From: DATFRY01 sp035489015
GTDB lineage: Bacteria; Myxococcota_A; Polyangia; Haliangiales; Haliangiaceae
Assembly: GCA_035489015.1 (NCBI GenBank)
Contig: DATHKR010000083.1
Span: 124,001 to 188,000 of the forward strand
Length of the DNA: 64,000 nucleotides
Direction of reading: 5' to 3'
Shown: in pieces, positions 1-14,091 of the stretch
Numbering within the stretch: position 1 is the stretch's first letter
Layout of the letters: each line of letters starts with the position of its first letter
Notes under the pieces: model-generated
Seen by the model: the letters and a program-made list of their open reading frames with translations, nothing else
Told to the model about the DNA's origin: nothing
Database searches by the model: none
Program-made: the position numbers and the translations under genes

Positions 1-2
1 GC

Positions 3-74
3 CACGCCGCCGGATCCAGCGGCGAAGCGCGCGCCTCGGGCGGCGCCCACGGGATGCCCTTCCGCGACGTCTGA
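3..74 (+). CDS. possible 3' end of an upstream gene (partial)
   Basis: One reading frame is open from the left edge to a TGA at 72-74 and would encode a 23-residue C-terminal fragment ending in HGMPFRDV. The fragment is too short to assign to a family. It could equally be chance reading in GC-rich DNA. Nothing else is visible in the first 175 bases. Confidence 0.25.
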   Translation, partial: HAAGSSGEARASGGAHGMPFRDV

Positions 75-175
75 GGCGACGGAACCCGCGGGCGAGTCGC
101 GCCCTTGTGATGTGGCGCCGATGTAGGTGACGCCTGGCGTCGGAGGGTCCCCCGCGTGGGCCACTCGGTCGGTGT

Positions 176-204
176 TTGCCGGTGTCGCGACCGCCGGTTA
201 TCCT
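176..204 (+). promoter_or_regulatory. promoter of the HNH endonuclease gene, leaderless type
   Basis: TTGCCG (176-181), a 17-bp spacer and TATCCT (199-204) resemble a sigma-70 promoter. The -10 box ends 9 nt before the GTG at 214, so the transcript should start at or next to the start codon. No Shine-Dalgarno sequence is visible. Confidence 0.45.
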
Positions 205-213
205 AGATCCAAA

Positions 214-750
214 GTGGTAGCTTCGCGCACGCTCCTCCTGAACAGCACATACGAACCGGTCAAGGTCATCGGCTGGCAGCGGGCCGTGACCATGCTGGTG
301 CTGGGCAAGGTGGAAGTCATTCGTAACTACGACGCTGTGCTCCGGTCGCGGACCTGGAGCGTGCCGACCCCAGCGGTGGTGCGGCTGATGGAGTTCGTGC
401 GCCGCCGGCGCATGCGGATCGCCATGTCGCGGCGGAACATCTTCTACCGCGACGGCTACCAGTGTCAGTACTGCCTGCGCCGGCTGCCGGCGCGCGAGCT
501 CACCTGCGATCACGTGATGCCGCGCTCGCAGGGCGGCTCCGCCTCGTGGGAGAACCTGGTCACCGCGTGCGGGCCGTGCAACCGGCGCAAGGGCGGGCGC
601 ACCCCGGAGCAGGCGCGCATGAAGCTGCGCCGACGGCCCGACCGGCCCGAGCACCTGCCGATCGAGTTCGCGCTGAACCTGGGTGCTACCCAGCTGCCGG
701 AGTCGTGGCGCGACTACCTGGGCTGGGTGGCGGCGGTCGACGCCGCCTGA
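214..750 (+). CDS. HNH endonuclease family protein
   Basis: A 178-residue protein of the zinc-ribbon HNH type. The zinc cysteines are C84xxC87 and C119xxC122. The nuclease core is D99-H100 followed by N114 and N123. The N-terminus (VASRTLLLNSTYEPV) matches the usual start of this bacterial HNH family, so GTG 214 is chosen; the frame is open back to 127. These proteins are expected to be small metal-dependent DNA endonucleases, but the physiological role of the family is poorly known. The gene converges on the DUF429 gene, with 13 bp between the stops. It does not sit beside phage or restriction genes. Confidence 0.85.
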   Translation: MVASRTLLLNSTYEPVKVIGWQRAVTMLVLGKVEVIRNYDAVLRSRTWSVPTPAVVRLMEFVRRRRMRIAMSRRNIFYRDGYQCQYCLRRLPARELTCDHVMPRSQGGSASWENLVTACGPCNRRKGGRTPEQARMKLRRRPDRPEHLPIEFALNLGATQLPESWRDYLGWVAAVDAA

Positions 751-763
751 GCCTGTTCAGGGC

Positions 764-767
<4 letters not shown>
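747..767. terminator. inverted repeat spanning both convergent stop codons
   Basis: CTGAGCC (747-753) and GGCTCAG (761-767) form a perfect 7-bp stem with a 7-nt loop. The stem contains the TGA of the HNH gene and, on the other strand, the TGA of the DUF429 gene. There is no U-tract, so termination on both strands is an inference. Confidence 0.4.
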
Positions 768-1693
<926 letters not shown>

Positions 1694-1753
1694 TTGGCCG
1701 TGCCCCAAGGGGCGGGAAACTCGTCAGGTTGTATCATAGGCGCGAGTAGCCAG

Positions 1754-2071
1754 ATGGATCGACTAGCCGTGCTGCGCCAGTTCGTCGCGCGAACGCCCGA
1801 CGACCCGTTCCCCCGCTACGGGCTCGCCATGGAGCACGTGGGCCGCGGCGAGCTCGCCGAGGCGTGCCAGGTGTTTCAGGAGCTTGTCGACAAATTGCCA
1901 GACTACGTGCCGGCCTATCTCATGTACGGCAATGCGCTGGCATCGAACGGCGACGCGCCGCGCGCCGCGGACGTGTACCGGCGCGGCGCGGAGGTCAGCG
2001 CCCGCCGCGGCGATGAGCATGCCCGCGGCGAGATCCTCGCCGCGCTTGCCGCGCTGGAGGCTTCGGACTAG
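1754..2071 (+). CDS. small TPR-like protein
   Basis: 105 residues, entirely helical, with two tetratricopeptide-like hairpins. The first is DPFPRYGLAMEHVGRGELAEA and the second is VPAYLMYGNALASNGDAPRAA, both with the usual small/aromatic TPR pattern. No signal peptide or membrane segment is seen. It starts at ATG 1754; a TATCAT box at 1732-1737 lies upstream, giving a leader of roughly 10 nt. It probably acts as a protein-interaction module with unknown partners. tRNA-Leu follows 16 bp after its stop. Confidence 0.65.
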   Translation: MDRLAVLRQFVARTPDDPFPRYGLAMEHVGRGELAEACQVFQELVDKLPDYVPAYLMYGNALASNGDAPRAADVYRRGAEVSARRGDEHARGEILAALAALEASD

Positions 2072-2087
2072 AAACGCGACCGGATTT

Positions 2088-2171
<84 letters not shown>

Positions 2172-2216
2172 CGAGAGCTCGAGGCTGAAAATCTGGCCTC
2201 GCGCCGCGGCTCCGAT

Positions 2217-3179
2217 TCAGATGTCGAGCAGGAGCTTGCCGCTGGTCGCGCGGCTCTCGAGCAGGCGGTGGGCCTCGGCCGCGCTCTCGAGCGGCAGCTC
2301 GCGGTCGATGGTGAGGTGCAGCTCGCCCCTGGTCACCCATGACAGCAGGTCGTCGGCGCGCGTGCGCAGCTCGGACGGCGTCGCGGTGTAGTGGACGAGC
2401 GTCGGCCGGGTGAGGAAGAGCGAGCGCGCGGCCAGCAGCTTGAGGTCGACCGGCGGGACCGGGCCGCTCGACTGGCCGAACAGGACCAGCATGCCGCGCG
2501 GGGCCAGGCAGCGCAGGCTGCCCTCGAACGTGGTCACCCCGACCGAGTCGTACACCACGTCGACGCCGGCGCCGTCGGTGAGGCGCAGCGTCTCGGCCGC
2601 GAAGTCGATCTGGTCGTAGCGGATGACCGCGTCGGCGCCGGCGGCGCGGGCCGCGGCCGCCTTCTCGTCGCTCGAGGTGGTGCCGATGACGCGCACGCCG
2701 GCGCGGCGACCGAGCTGGCAGAGGAGCAGGCCGACCCCGCCGGCGGCGGCATGGACCAGGCAGGTGCCGCCGGGCGAGAGCGGGTAGGTCGACTGGGTCA
2801 GGTAGTGAGCGGTCAGGCCCTGCAACATCGCGGCGCAGGCCTGCGCCGACGACAGGCCGGGCGGGATCGCGACCAGGCGATCGGCGGGGGCGACCACGTG
2901 AGTGGCGTACGACCCGGGGATGCTGGTCCAGGCCACCCGAGCGCCGGGCCCGAGCGCCACGCCGGATCCGACCGCCTGGACCACGCCGGCGCCCTCCAGG
3001 CCGAGCGGCATCGGCGTGGGCATCGGGTAGAGGCCGGTGCGGTGATAGACGTCGATGAAGTTGACGCCGGCGTACTCGACGGCGATCAGGGCCTGACCGG
3101 GGCCGGGAGCCGGCGTCGGCAGCTCTTCGAGGACCATGACTTCGGGGCCGCCAGGGCGGTGGGCGCGGATGGCTTTCAT
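2217..3179 (-). CDS. quinone oxidoreductase (zeta-crystallin-like, MDR superfamily)
   Basis: 320 residues. An N-terminal GroES-like domain starts MKAIRAHRPGGPE and contains GVNFIDVYHRTGLYP. A Rossmann domain follows with the NADP-binding AAAGGVGLLLCQLGR loop. The catalytic and structural zinc cysteines of true alcohol dehydrogenases are absent, as is usual for zeta-crystallin/QOR proteins. The expected reaction is NADPH-dependent one-electron reduction of quinones or reactive enones in the cytosol. The frame is open further upstream to 3581, but the family start is ATG 3179. It is divergent from the M28 lipoprotein gene, 28 bp away. Confidence 0.88.
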   Translation of the reverse strand: MKAIRAHRPGGPEVMVLEELPTPAPGPGQALIAVEYAGVNFIDVYHRTGLYPMPTPMPLGLEGAGVVQAVGSGVALGPGARVAWTSIPGSYATHVVAPADRLVAIPPGLSSAQACAAMLQGLTAHYLTQSTYPLSPGGTCLVHAAAGGVGLLLCQLGRRAGVRVIGTTSSDEKAAAARAAGADAVIRYDQIDFAAETLRLTDGAGVDVVYDSVGVTTFEGSLRCLAPRGMLVLFGQSSGPVPPVDLKLLAARSLFLTRPTLVHYTATPSELRTRADDLLSWVTRGELHLTIDRELPLESAAEAHRLLESRATSGKLLLDI

Positions 3180-3193
3180 GGGCTGACGAACGC

Positions 3194-3199
3194 TAAACT
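3194..3199 (+). promoter_or_regulatory. -10 box (TAAACT) of the M28 lipoprotein gene
   Basis: TAAACT ends 8 nt before the ATG at 3208. No convincing -35 and no Shine-Dalgarno are visible, consistent with a leaderless or nearly leaderless transcript. Confidence 0.4.
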
Positions 3200-3207
3200 G
3201 CGCCCCC

Positions 3208-6060
<2,853 letters not shown>

Positions 6061-6067
6061 GCCGAGG

Positions 6068-7603
6068 CTACTCCTCGCGGGCCAGGTCCCGGCGGGCCGG
6101 GCCGCTCAGGACGTGCCCGGTCCCGTCGAAGCGCGAGCCGTGGCACGGGCAGTCCCACGAGCCCTCGACCGAGTTCCACGCCACCACGCCGCCCATGTGC
6201 GGGCAGGTGGCCGAGAGCTGGTGGAGCTCCCCGCCGGTGTCGCGGTAGAGGGCGACCTTGCGCAGGCCGCGCCGCACCACCGCGCCGGTGCCCGGCTCGA
6301 GCGCGACCTCGCCCTTGCCGGCGCCCGGGGTGAGCCAGTCGGCGTACTGCGCCGCCACGTTGAGGTTCTCGCGCAGGAGGCCGCCGAGCGAGCGCGTCTT
6401 CACCCGCGATGGGTCGTAGAGAGCGGCCCACGGGTTCTCGCGGCCGAGGACGAGGTCGGCCACCACGATGCCGGCCAGCGCCCCGTGGGTGAGGCCGTTG
6501 CCCGAGTCGCCGGTGACCAGGTAGAGGTTCGGGTTTAGCCCCGGGCTGCGCCCGATGAAGGCGAGCCCGTCGGCCGGCTCGAGGATCTGTCCGGACCAGC
6601 GCATGGCCACGCGCTCGGCCATCGGGAAGCGCTCGCGGGTCCACGCCTCGAGGCGGGCGAAGCGCTCCTCGCCGTCGTCGGCTTGCCCGGTGCGGTGGTC
6701 CTCGCCGCCGACCACCAGCCACTCGAGGGTGGCGCGCTCGGAGCGGGCCACCCGCACGTAGTGGTACGGATCGCCGGTGTCCCAGTAGAGCGCGTGGCCG
6801 ACCGCGCCGGCCGGGATCTCGAGGGCGATGACGTAGGAGCGGTAGGCGGCCTGCTTGCCGTGGATCGCGACCACGCCGTGGACCGGCGAGCCGGTGGCGA
6901 CCACCAGGGCGCCGGCGTGGATCACCCGGCGGTCGGCGGTGATGACCCGGCAGCGCCTGCCGCCCTCGAGCCGGGCGGCGCGCACGCCGGTGACGATGAG
7001 GCCGCCGCGCCGGCGGATCGCCCGGGCCAGGCCGTGGAGGTAGCGCAGCGGGTGAAACTCGGCCTGATGGCGGAAGCGGAGGCACGGGCCGGTGTCGAAC
7101 CACGGCCAGCACGATCGGTCGACTCGCTCGACGGCGAGGCCGGCCCGCCCGGCGGCGTCGAGCTCGCGGTCGAGCTCCTCGGTGTCGCCCGGCCGGGTGG
7201 CGAACAGGTAGCCGTCGACTCGCGCGAAGTCGCACGCGATGTCCTCGCCGCGCGCGATCTGCTCGATCGAGTCGATGGCGGCGGCGTGGCTCTCGGCGGC
7301 CAGCCGCGCCCCCTCGGCGCCGTGCAGCTTCTCCAGCCGATGAAAGCGATCGTCGAGCGCGCTGGCCAGGTGCGCGGTGGTGCGCGCGCTCTCGCCGCCG
7401 GCGATCGGCCCCTGATCGAGGACCAGGACCCGCGCCCCCTCGCGGGCGAGCTGGTAAGCCGTGCTCAGGCCCGCCATACCCGCGCCCACGACGCACACGT
7501 CCGCCTCGCTCGCGGCCGGCAGCTCGGCCGCGCCGTTGCCACGGGCCTCGTCCTGGCGGCCGCCGGCAGAGCCCGCCATCCAGATCGACGTCGTCGCGCT
7601 CAT
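6068..7603 (-). CDS. FAD-dependent oxidoreductase with C-terminal Rieske domain
   Basis: 511 residues. DVCVVGAGMAGLSTAYQLA near residue 36 is the FAD dinucleotide-binding motif of the DAO/glycine-oxidase-like family. TGDSGNGLTHG near 380 is the second FAD motif. A Rieske [2Fe-2S] domain closes the protein, with C-P-H and C-P-C-H ligand pairs in ATCPHMGG and WDCPCHGSRFD. The architecture is common in soluble amine-type oxidoreductases with an in-built electron-transfer centre. The substrate is unknown. ATG 7603 is chosen because the FAD motif lies close behind it; the frame extends to 8515 but overlaps the sirtuin gene. Confidence 0.88.
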   Translation of the reverse strand: MSATTSIWMAGSAGGRQDEARGNGAAELPAASEADVCVVGAGMAGLSTAYQLAREGARVLVLDQGPIAGGESARTTAHLASALDDRFHRLEKLHGAEGARLAAESHAAAIDSIEQIARGEDIACDFARVDGYLFATRPGDTEELDRELDAAGRAGLAVERVDRSCWPWFDTGPCLRFRHQAEFHPLRYLHGLARAIRRRGGLIVTGVRAARLEGGRRCRVITADRRVIHAGALVVATGSPVHGVVAIHGKQAAYRSYVIALEIPAGAVGHALYWDTGDPYHYVRVARSERATLEWLVVGGEDHRTGQADDGEERFARLEAWTRERFPMAERVAMRWSGQILEPADGLAFIGRSPGLNPNLYLVTGDSGNGLTHGALAGIVVADLVLGRENPWAALYDPSRVKTRSLGGLLRENLNVAAQYADWLTPGAGKGEVALEPGTGAVVRRGLRKVALYRDTGGELHQLSATCPHMGGVVAWNSVEGSWDCPCHGSRFDGTGHVLSGPARRDLAREE

Positions 7604-7677
7604 GAATCGCCTCCTCGGGGCGAAAAGGAGCAAGTTCCGCGCCGCGGGCGGTTCAGGCGCTGGCCGCGCGCTGGCGC

Positions 7678-8511
7678 TCAGCTCGGCGCGGCGGCGCGCG
7701 CGATCGCGTCGGCCAGGTGCGGCACCTCGGCGGTCGCGCTGCCGGCCAGCCACACCCCGCCCGCCGCGCGCGCGGCGGCGGCGAACGGCCCGTCGTCCGG
7801 GTTGACGTCGATGAGGAGCGCGCCGCGCCGGCTGGCGGCCAGCACCATCTGGGTGGGCAGGTTGGTGGCGCCGGAGGTGCCGATGGTGACGAGGACCGCC
7901 GCGCCTTCCGCGGCGGCGAGCGAGCTCTGGAAGCGGAACAGCTCCTCGTCGTAGTACTCGTCGAACCAGAGCACGTGGGGGCGGGCGCGGCCGCCGCAGC
8001 GCGGGCAGACCAGCCGGCGCCGCACCTCGTCGGCCAGCGGCGCGTCGTCGCGCACCGGCGGCAGCCCGTCCGGCATCGGCACCAGCTCCTGGTCGTGGGC
8101 GCCGGCGCAGCGCATGAAGTCGATGTTGCCGTGGATCTGGTAGGTGCGCGCGCGCGAGCTGCCGGCGCGGAGGTGGAGGCCGTCGACGTTCTGGGTGACC
8201 AGGAGGAAGCGATCGCCCAGCGCGCGCTCGAGCCCGGCCAGGGCGCGGTGGGCGTCGTTGGGATCGGCCGAGCGGCAGCTGCCGAGCCGGGCCAGGTACC
8301 AGCGCCACACCTCGTCCGGCATCGCGCGGAACGCGGCCTGGGTCGCCATCTCCTCCGGGTGGTAGACGCGCGAGCCGACCGTCCAGAAGCCCTCGGGCCC
8401 GCGGAAGGTCGGGATGCCGCTCTCGGCCGACACGCCGGCGCCGGTCAGCGCGACGACCGCGCCGCCGCCGCCGAGCTCGCGCGCCAGCCTCGCCTCGAGA
8501 TCGCCGGTCAC
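7678..8511 (-). CDS. cobB: NAD-dependent protein deacylase (sirtuin, CobB-like)
   Basis: 277 residues. Sirtuin hallmarks are present: ALTGAGVSAESGIPTFRG near residue 22, the TQNVDGLH motif, the catalytic His in QIHGNID, and a C-terminal IGTSG motif. It should remove acyl groups from lysines using NAD+. Only three zinc cysteines are visible: FMRCAGAH has one, VCPRCGG has two. E. coli CobB, as I recall it, also departs from a regular CxxC pair at the first position. GTG 8511 is the only suitable start. It is divergent from the heme-cyclase gene with 51 bp between them. Confidence 0.88.
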   Translation of the reverse strand: MTGDLEARLARELGGGGAVVALTGAGVSAESGIPTFRGPEGFWTVGSRVYHPEEMATQAAFRAMPDEVWRWYLARLGSCRSADPNDAHRALAGLERALGDRFLLVTQNVDGLHLRAGSSRARTYQIHGNIDFMRCAGAHDQELVPMPDGLPPVRDDAPLADEVRRRLVCPRCGGRARPHVLWFDEYYDEELFRFQSSLAAAEGAAVLVTIGTSGATNLPTQMVLAASRRGALLIDVNPDDGPFAAAARAAGGVWLAGSATAEVPHLADAIARAAAPS

Positions 8512-8534
8512 GCACGCATTGTACCGTCGCGGCG

Positions 8535-8540
8535 TATACT
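8535..8540 (+). promoter_or_regulatory. -10 box (TATACT) of the heme-cyclase gene
   Basis: TATACT lies 22 nt before GTG 8563. A GGGAG Shine-Dalgarno at 8551-8555 follows with 7-nt spacing, so this gene has a conventional short leader and the GTG is well supported as start. Confidence 0.4.
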
Positions 8541-8562
8541 GGCGCGCGCGGGGAGCCCAGCG

Positions 8563-10683
<2,121 letters not shown>

Positions 10684-10777
10684 GGGCCGCACTTCGGGCC
10701 GCTGAACCCGGTCATTTCGCGTCCCGGGGCACTTTGGGGTTGCGACCTTCGCGGGTCCTTTGGGAGAGTTCGGGGTC

Positions 10778-11575
10778 TTGACGATTCCCACGACACTGGC
10801 CGTCCGACTCTGCGTATTTCTTTCGCTCCCGCTGGCGGCGTGCGCCACCGCGAGCGTGGATGGCGACGACGACCAGGGGGCTCGGGAGGTGGACGACGCG
10901 GGCTCCGGGGTCAAGGATCCGCCCCCGCCGGGCAGCAACCCGGACGCGGCGGTCATCGTCGGGTTCCCGGACGCGTCGGGCGGCGGCGGCGGCGTCGACG
11001 GTGGGGCCGGCCTCGACGCCGGCTGCGCGCTCGAGACCATCGACCTGCTCGAGAACGGAAACTTCGACAGCGGTGCCGGGGTCGCGTGGACGGAGCAGTC
11101 GAGCGGGGGCCTGGCCATCATCCTGGAGGAGGGGGCCGACGAGTTCCCCGACACGCTCCAGATCCCGGCCGACAGCGGCACCTTCCTGGCGTACCTGGCC
11201 GGCTACCCGAGCGCGGTCGACTCGCTGCAGGAGAACGTCACGCTGCCGGCCGACGCGACCGGGGTTCGCCTGCGCGGCGTGCGGCAGATCGCCACCTCGG
11301 AGACCGTGGACCAGCCGTTCGACAACGCCTTTGTCGAGATCCAGCCGCCCGGCGGGGAGGATGCCGAGGAGCTGGCGCGGTTCACCAACCAGGACGCCAC
11401 CGCCCCGGGGGCGTACGTGGAGTTCGAGGCGCGCGCCAACGGCGACTACCGGGGCCAGACGGTGACGGTGCAGGTCCGCGCCACGACCGACGCCAGCCTC
11501 AACACACACTTCTTCTTCGACTCGCTCGTGCTCGAGGTCGAGACCTGCTCGGGCTCGATCGCCGCGCCGCGCTGA
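10778..11575 (+). CDS. hypothetical secreted lipoprotein
   Basis: 265 residues. The signal peptide ends in LSLPLAAC, placing the lipobox Cys at residue 22. A low-complexity Gly/Asp/Pro stretch follows (about 23-80), typical of myxobacterial lipoproteins. The rest is a beta-rich domain from LLENGNFDSGAGVAWTE onward, like carbohydrate-binding jelly-roll domains. I do not recognise a specific family. TTG 10778 is preferred because GGGAG lies 11 nt upstream; TTG 10760 would lengthen the signal peptide. It stands alone, downstream of the cyclase gene in the same direction. Confidence 0.65.
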   Translation: MTIPTTLAVRLCVFLSLPLAACATASVDGDDDQGAREVDDAGSGVKDPPPPGSNPDAAVIVGFPDASGGGGGVDGGAGLDAGCALETIDLLENGNFDSGAGVAWTEQSSGGLAIILEEGADEFPDTLQIPADSGTFLAYLAGYPSAVDSLQENVTLPADATGVRLRGVRQIATSETVDQPFDNAFVEIQPPGGEDAEELARFTNQDATAPGAYVEFEARANGDYRGQTVTVQVRATTDASLNTHFFFDSLVLEVETCSGSIAAPR

Positions 11576-11739
11576 GTCGAGCGGCGCCTGGCTCCATCCG
11601 CCGCGGCGACTGACCGCGGCTCTGGCGCTCCGACGGACGCCGACTGCCGTCGGCGCGGCGTCGCAGTCGAAAAGTTGCCCGTCCGCCCGGTTGGCGGTAC
11701 GGCACGAAGGGGTACCTGCACGCGCCGCGCGGCGCACCG

Positions 11740-12549
11740 GTGAAACGAATGATGCCTCTCCAGCAGTCCAGCCAGGCCGAGATCGAACCCGACTGCGACG
11801 TCGAAGACGCCGCGGAGCGCGACGGGGCGGAGCCGGAGGGGCCGGCCGTCACCCTGCGGGGGACCCGCGTCGGGCTCGAGATCGTGATCGACGCTCGCGC
11901 CGGGCTCGATGACATCGCGATCGAGCTCATGTCCCGGCTCGAGCAATCGCCCGGCTTCTTCGCCGGCAACGACACCTGCGTGCGGGTGCTGGGCGGCCGG
12001 CTGCCGGTCGGCGCGCTGGGCCGGATCGAGGAGGTCACCCAGCGCTTCGACCTCCGCATCGTCGAGTTCGGGCCGCCGCCGCGGCGACCCGTCGCCGAGG
12101 TCACCGAGATCGAGCGCGCGGAGCCAGACGCGACGCCTGCCCCCGATCCCGCGGCGATGCCCGCGCCGGCCCCCGCGCCGGCCGTCGAGCCGGTCTCGGT
12201 GCCGCGCATGGTCATCGGGCCGATCCGCTCCGGGGCGGTGCTCGAGGCGCCGGCCGACCTCATCGTGGTCGGCGACGTCAACCCGGGCGCCGAGATCCAG
12301 GCGCGCGGCAACATCATCGTGCTCGGCCGGCTGCGCGGCGTCGCTCACGCCGCGGTCGGCGGCGAGCGCGGCTTCATCTTCGCCCTCCGCTTCGAGCCCC
12401 AGCAGCTGCGCATCGGCCGGCTGGTGGCGCGAGCGGGGGAGTCCGACGCCCCCGGATTGGGCGCGGAGATCGCGTACGCCACCGGCCGCACCATCGTGGT
12501 CGAGCGGTACCAGGGAAGACTTCCGAGCGGCCTGGGCGCCGCTGCCTGA
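11740..12549 (+). CDS. minC: septum site-determining protein MinC
   Basis: 269 residues. The N-terminal half (about 37-115) fits the MinC N domain that blocks FtsZ assembly: VTLRGTRVGLEIVID then FFAGNDTCVRVLGG. A Pro/Ala linker (about 130-155) leads to the C-terminal beta-helix domain. That domain has the family signature GPIRSGAVLEAPADLIVVGDV, then GNIIVLGRLRG and GFIFALRF, and binds MinD. It is the first gene of a minCDE operon, 12 bp before minD. The start is GTG 11740 or ATG 11749; neither has a clear ribosome-binding site. Confidence 0.93.
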   Translation: MKRMMPLQQSSQAEIEPDCDVEDAAERDGAEPEGPAVTLRGTRVGLEIVIDARAGLDDIAIELMSRLEQSPGFFAGNDTCVRVLGGRLPVGALGRIEEVTQRFDLRIVEFGPPPRRPVAEVTEIERAEPDATPAPDPAAMPAPAPAPAVEPVSVPRMVIGPIRSGAVLEAPADLIVVGDVNPGAEIQARGNIIVLGRLRGVAHAAVGGERGFIFALRFEPQQLRIGRLVARAGESDAPGLGAEIAYATGRTIVVERYQGRLPSGLGAAA

Positions 12550-12561
12550 GAGGAGACAGTC

Positions 12562-13356
12562 ATGGGTCGAGCCATCGTCATCACTTCCGGCAAGGGCGGC
12601 GTCGGCAAGACGACCGCCACCGCCAACCTGGGCACGGCGCTGGCACAGCTGGGCCACAGCGTGGTCCTGGTCGACGCCGACATCGGCCTGCGCAACCTCG
12701 ACGTCGTCATGGGACTCGAGAACCGCATCGTCTTCCACCTGGTGGACGCGGTGCAGGGGCGCTGCACCCTGCAGAAGGCGCTCATCCGCGACCGGCGGAT
12801 CGAGAACCTGCACCTCCTGCCGGCCTCGCAGACCGACGACAAGGACACGGTCTCGCCCGAGCAGATGAAGGCGCTCATCATGGAGTTGAAGTCGACCCAC
12901 GACTACGTGCTGATCGACTGCCCGGCCGGCATCGAGCAGGGCTTCCGCAACGCCATCGCCGGCGCGGACGAGGCGATCATCGTGGCCACCCCCGAGGTGT
13001 CTTCGATCCGCGACGCCGATCGCGTGGTCGGCCTGCTGGCCGCCCAGAGCACGCCGACCCGCCTCCTGGTCAACCGCATCTCGCAGCACATGGTGAGGCG
13101 CGGCGACATGCTGTCGCAGGCCGACGTGATCGAGATCCTCGCGCTCGAGCTTGTCGGCGCCATCCCGATGGACGACGAGATCGTCGCGACCACCAACAAG
13201 GGCACGCCGGCCGCGCTCAACGGGAAATCACCGGCGGCAAAGGCGTTCAACGCCACCGCGCGCCGCGTGGCCGGGACCGACACAGACGTGGTGCGCGAGA
13301 CCGGGATCGGCTTCTTCGGCCGTCTCGGGCGCGCGCTCGGCCTCTCGCCGGCTTGA
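12562..13356 (+). CDS. minD: septum site-determining ATPase MinD
   Basis: 264 residues, the normal family length. It has the deviant Walker A GKGGVGKT (10-17), a DADIGLRNLD switch and DCPAGIEQGF. The last residues (GFFGRLGRALG) form the amphipathic membrane-targeting helix. MinD binds ATP, dimerises on the membrane and recruits MinC; MinE then stimulates hydrolysis, so that Z-rings form at mid-cell. An AGGAG ribosome-binding site precedes ATG 12562. Confidence 0.97.
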   Translation: MGRAIVITSGKGGVGKTTATANLGTALAQLGHSVVLVDADIGLRNLDVVMGLENRIVFHLVDAVQGRCTLQKALIRDRRIENLHLLPASQTDDKDTVSPEQMKALIMELKSTHDYVLIDCPAGIEQGFRNAIAGADEAIIVATPEVSSIRDADRVVGLLAAQSTPTRLLVNRISQHMVRRGDMLSQADVIEILALELVGAIPMDDEIVATTNKGTPAALNGKSPAAKAFNATARRVAGTDTDVVRETGIGFFGRLGRALGLSPA

Positions 13357-13384
13357 CCTCGGCAACCGTCGCGGAGGCTCGAAC

Positions 13385-13660
13385 ATGTGGAACGAGATAA
13401 AAAGCTTCTTCGTCAGCACCAGACGCTCGAGCCGGGACGAGGCCAAGGGCCGGCTGCACCTGGTCCTGGCTCACGACCGGGCGGGCATCGACGGGGCCAG
13501 GCTGCAGGAGCTGCGCGCCGAGGTCGCCGCGGTCATCCGCAAGTACGTCGAGATCGATCCGGAATCGGTGGAGATCCTGATCGAGCGCGTGACGCGCGAC
13601 GACTCGCAGCTGACCGTGAAGGGCCCGCTACCCAGCCGCAGCGCCGTCCCCGCGCCGTAG
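13385..13660 (+). CDS. minE: cell division topological specificity factor MinE
   Basis: 91 residues. The N-terminal part (LHLVLAHDRAGID) is the anti-MinCD strand/helix that stimulates MinD ATPase. The rest (LQELRAEVAAVIRKYVEIDPE) is the dimerisation and topological-specificity domain. GGAGG ahead of ATG 13385 is a good ribosome-binding site, 28 bp after minD. Conserved order and spacing give a complete Min oscillator. It converges on the DUF3224 gene with 16 bp between the stops. Confidence 0.93.
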   Translation: MWNEIKSFFVSTRRSSRDEAKGRLHLVLAHDRAGIDGARLQELRAEVAAVIRKYVEIDPESVEILIERVTRDDSQLTVKGPLPSRSAVPAP

Positions 13661-13676
13661 CCCGGCGCGCAGCCGA

Positions 13677-14075
13677 TCAGGGGAGATCGTAGTCGAGCTC
13701 CAGGGTGTGGTTGCCCTGGGCGTCGATGTGGATGTTCGCGGTGCCGGTGATGCCCTCGAGCTCGCCGGTGCCGGTCCCCGACACCACGCCGAGGCGCAGC
13801 TCCTGGCCGCCGTCCGCGCCCATGCCGCCCCAGTGCTGGAACACGAAGCTGCCGGCGCGGCCATGGACGCGGGCGTTCACCCGCTCGAGCGCGACGTAGG
13901 CGGCCGGACCGCTCGCGTTGTGCGCGCTCAGCATCTCCACCACGCTGGTCCCCTCGACCTCGCCGGTGAAGGTCTTGGTGATGCGCGCGCGGCCCAGCTT
14001 GGCCCCCTCGGCCTCGTCGTAGGTCGAGTGGTCGAAGCTGTCCAGCTTGAACGGACTGGTCGCCTTCTTGCTCAT
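13677..14075 (-). CDS. DUF3224 domain protein
   Basis: 132 residues. The sequence follows the DUF3224 beta-barrel pattern: ITKTFTGEVEG, YVALERVNARVHGRAGSFVFQH, GTGTGELEGITG and a final LDYDLP. These are small cytosolic proteins of allene-oxide-cyclase-like fold with no known activity. The gene starts at ATG 14075 and lies 16 bp downstream of the ATP-grasp-like gene on the same strand, so the two may be co-transcribed. Confidence 0.8.
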   Translation of the reverse strand: MSKKATSPFKLDSFDHSTYDEAEGAKLGRARITKTFTGEVEGTSVVEMLSAHNASGPAAYVALERVNARVHGRAGSFVFQHWGGMGADGGQELRLGVVSGTGTGELEGITGTANIHIDAQGNHTLELDYDLP

Positions 14076-14091
14076 CGTCGTGGCTCCTCGG

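Noticed and set aside
1703..1712. Perfect 10-bp palindrome CCCCAAGGGG upstream of the DUF429 gene
   Set aside because: Too short to separate from chance in this base composition, and a single copy with no adjacent regulator gene.
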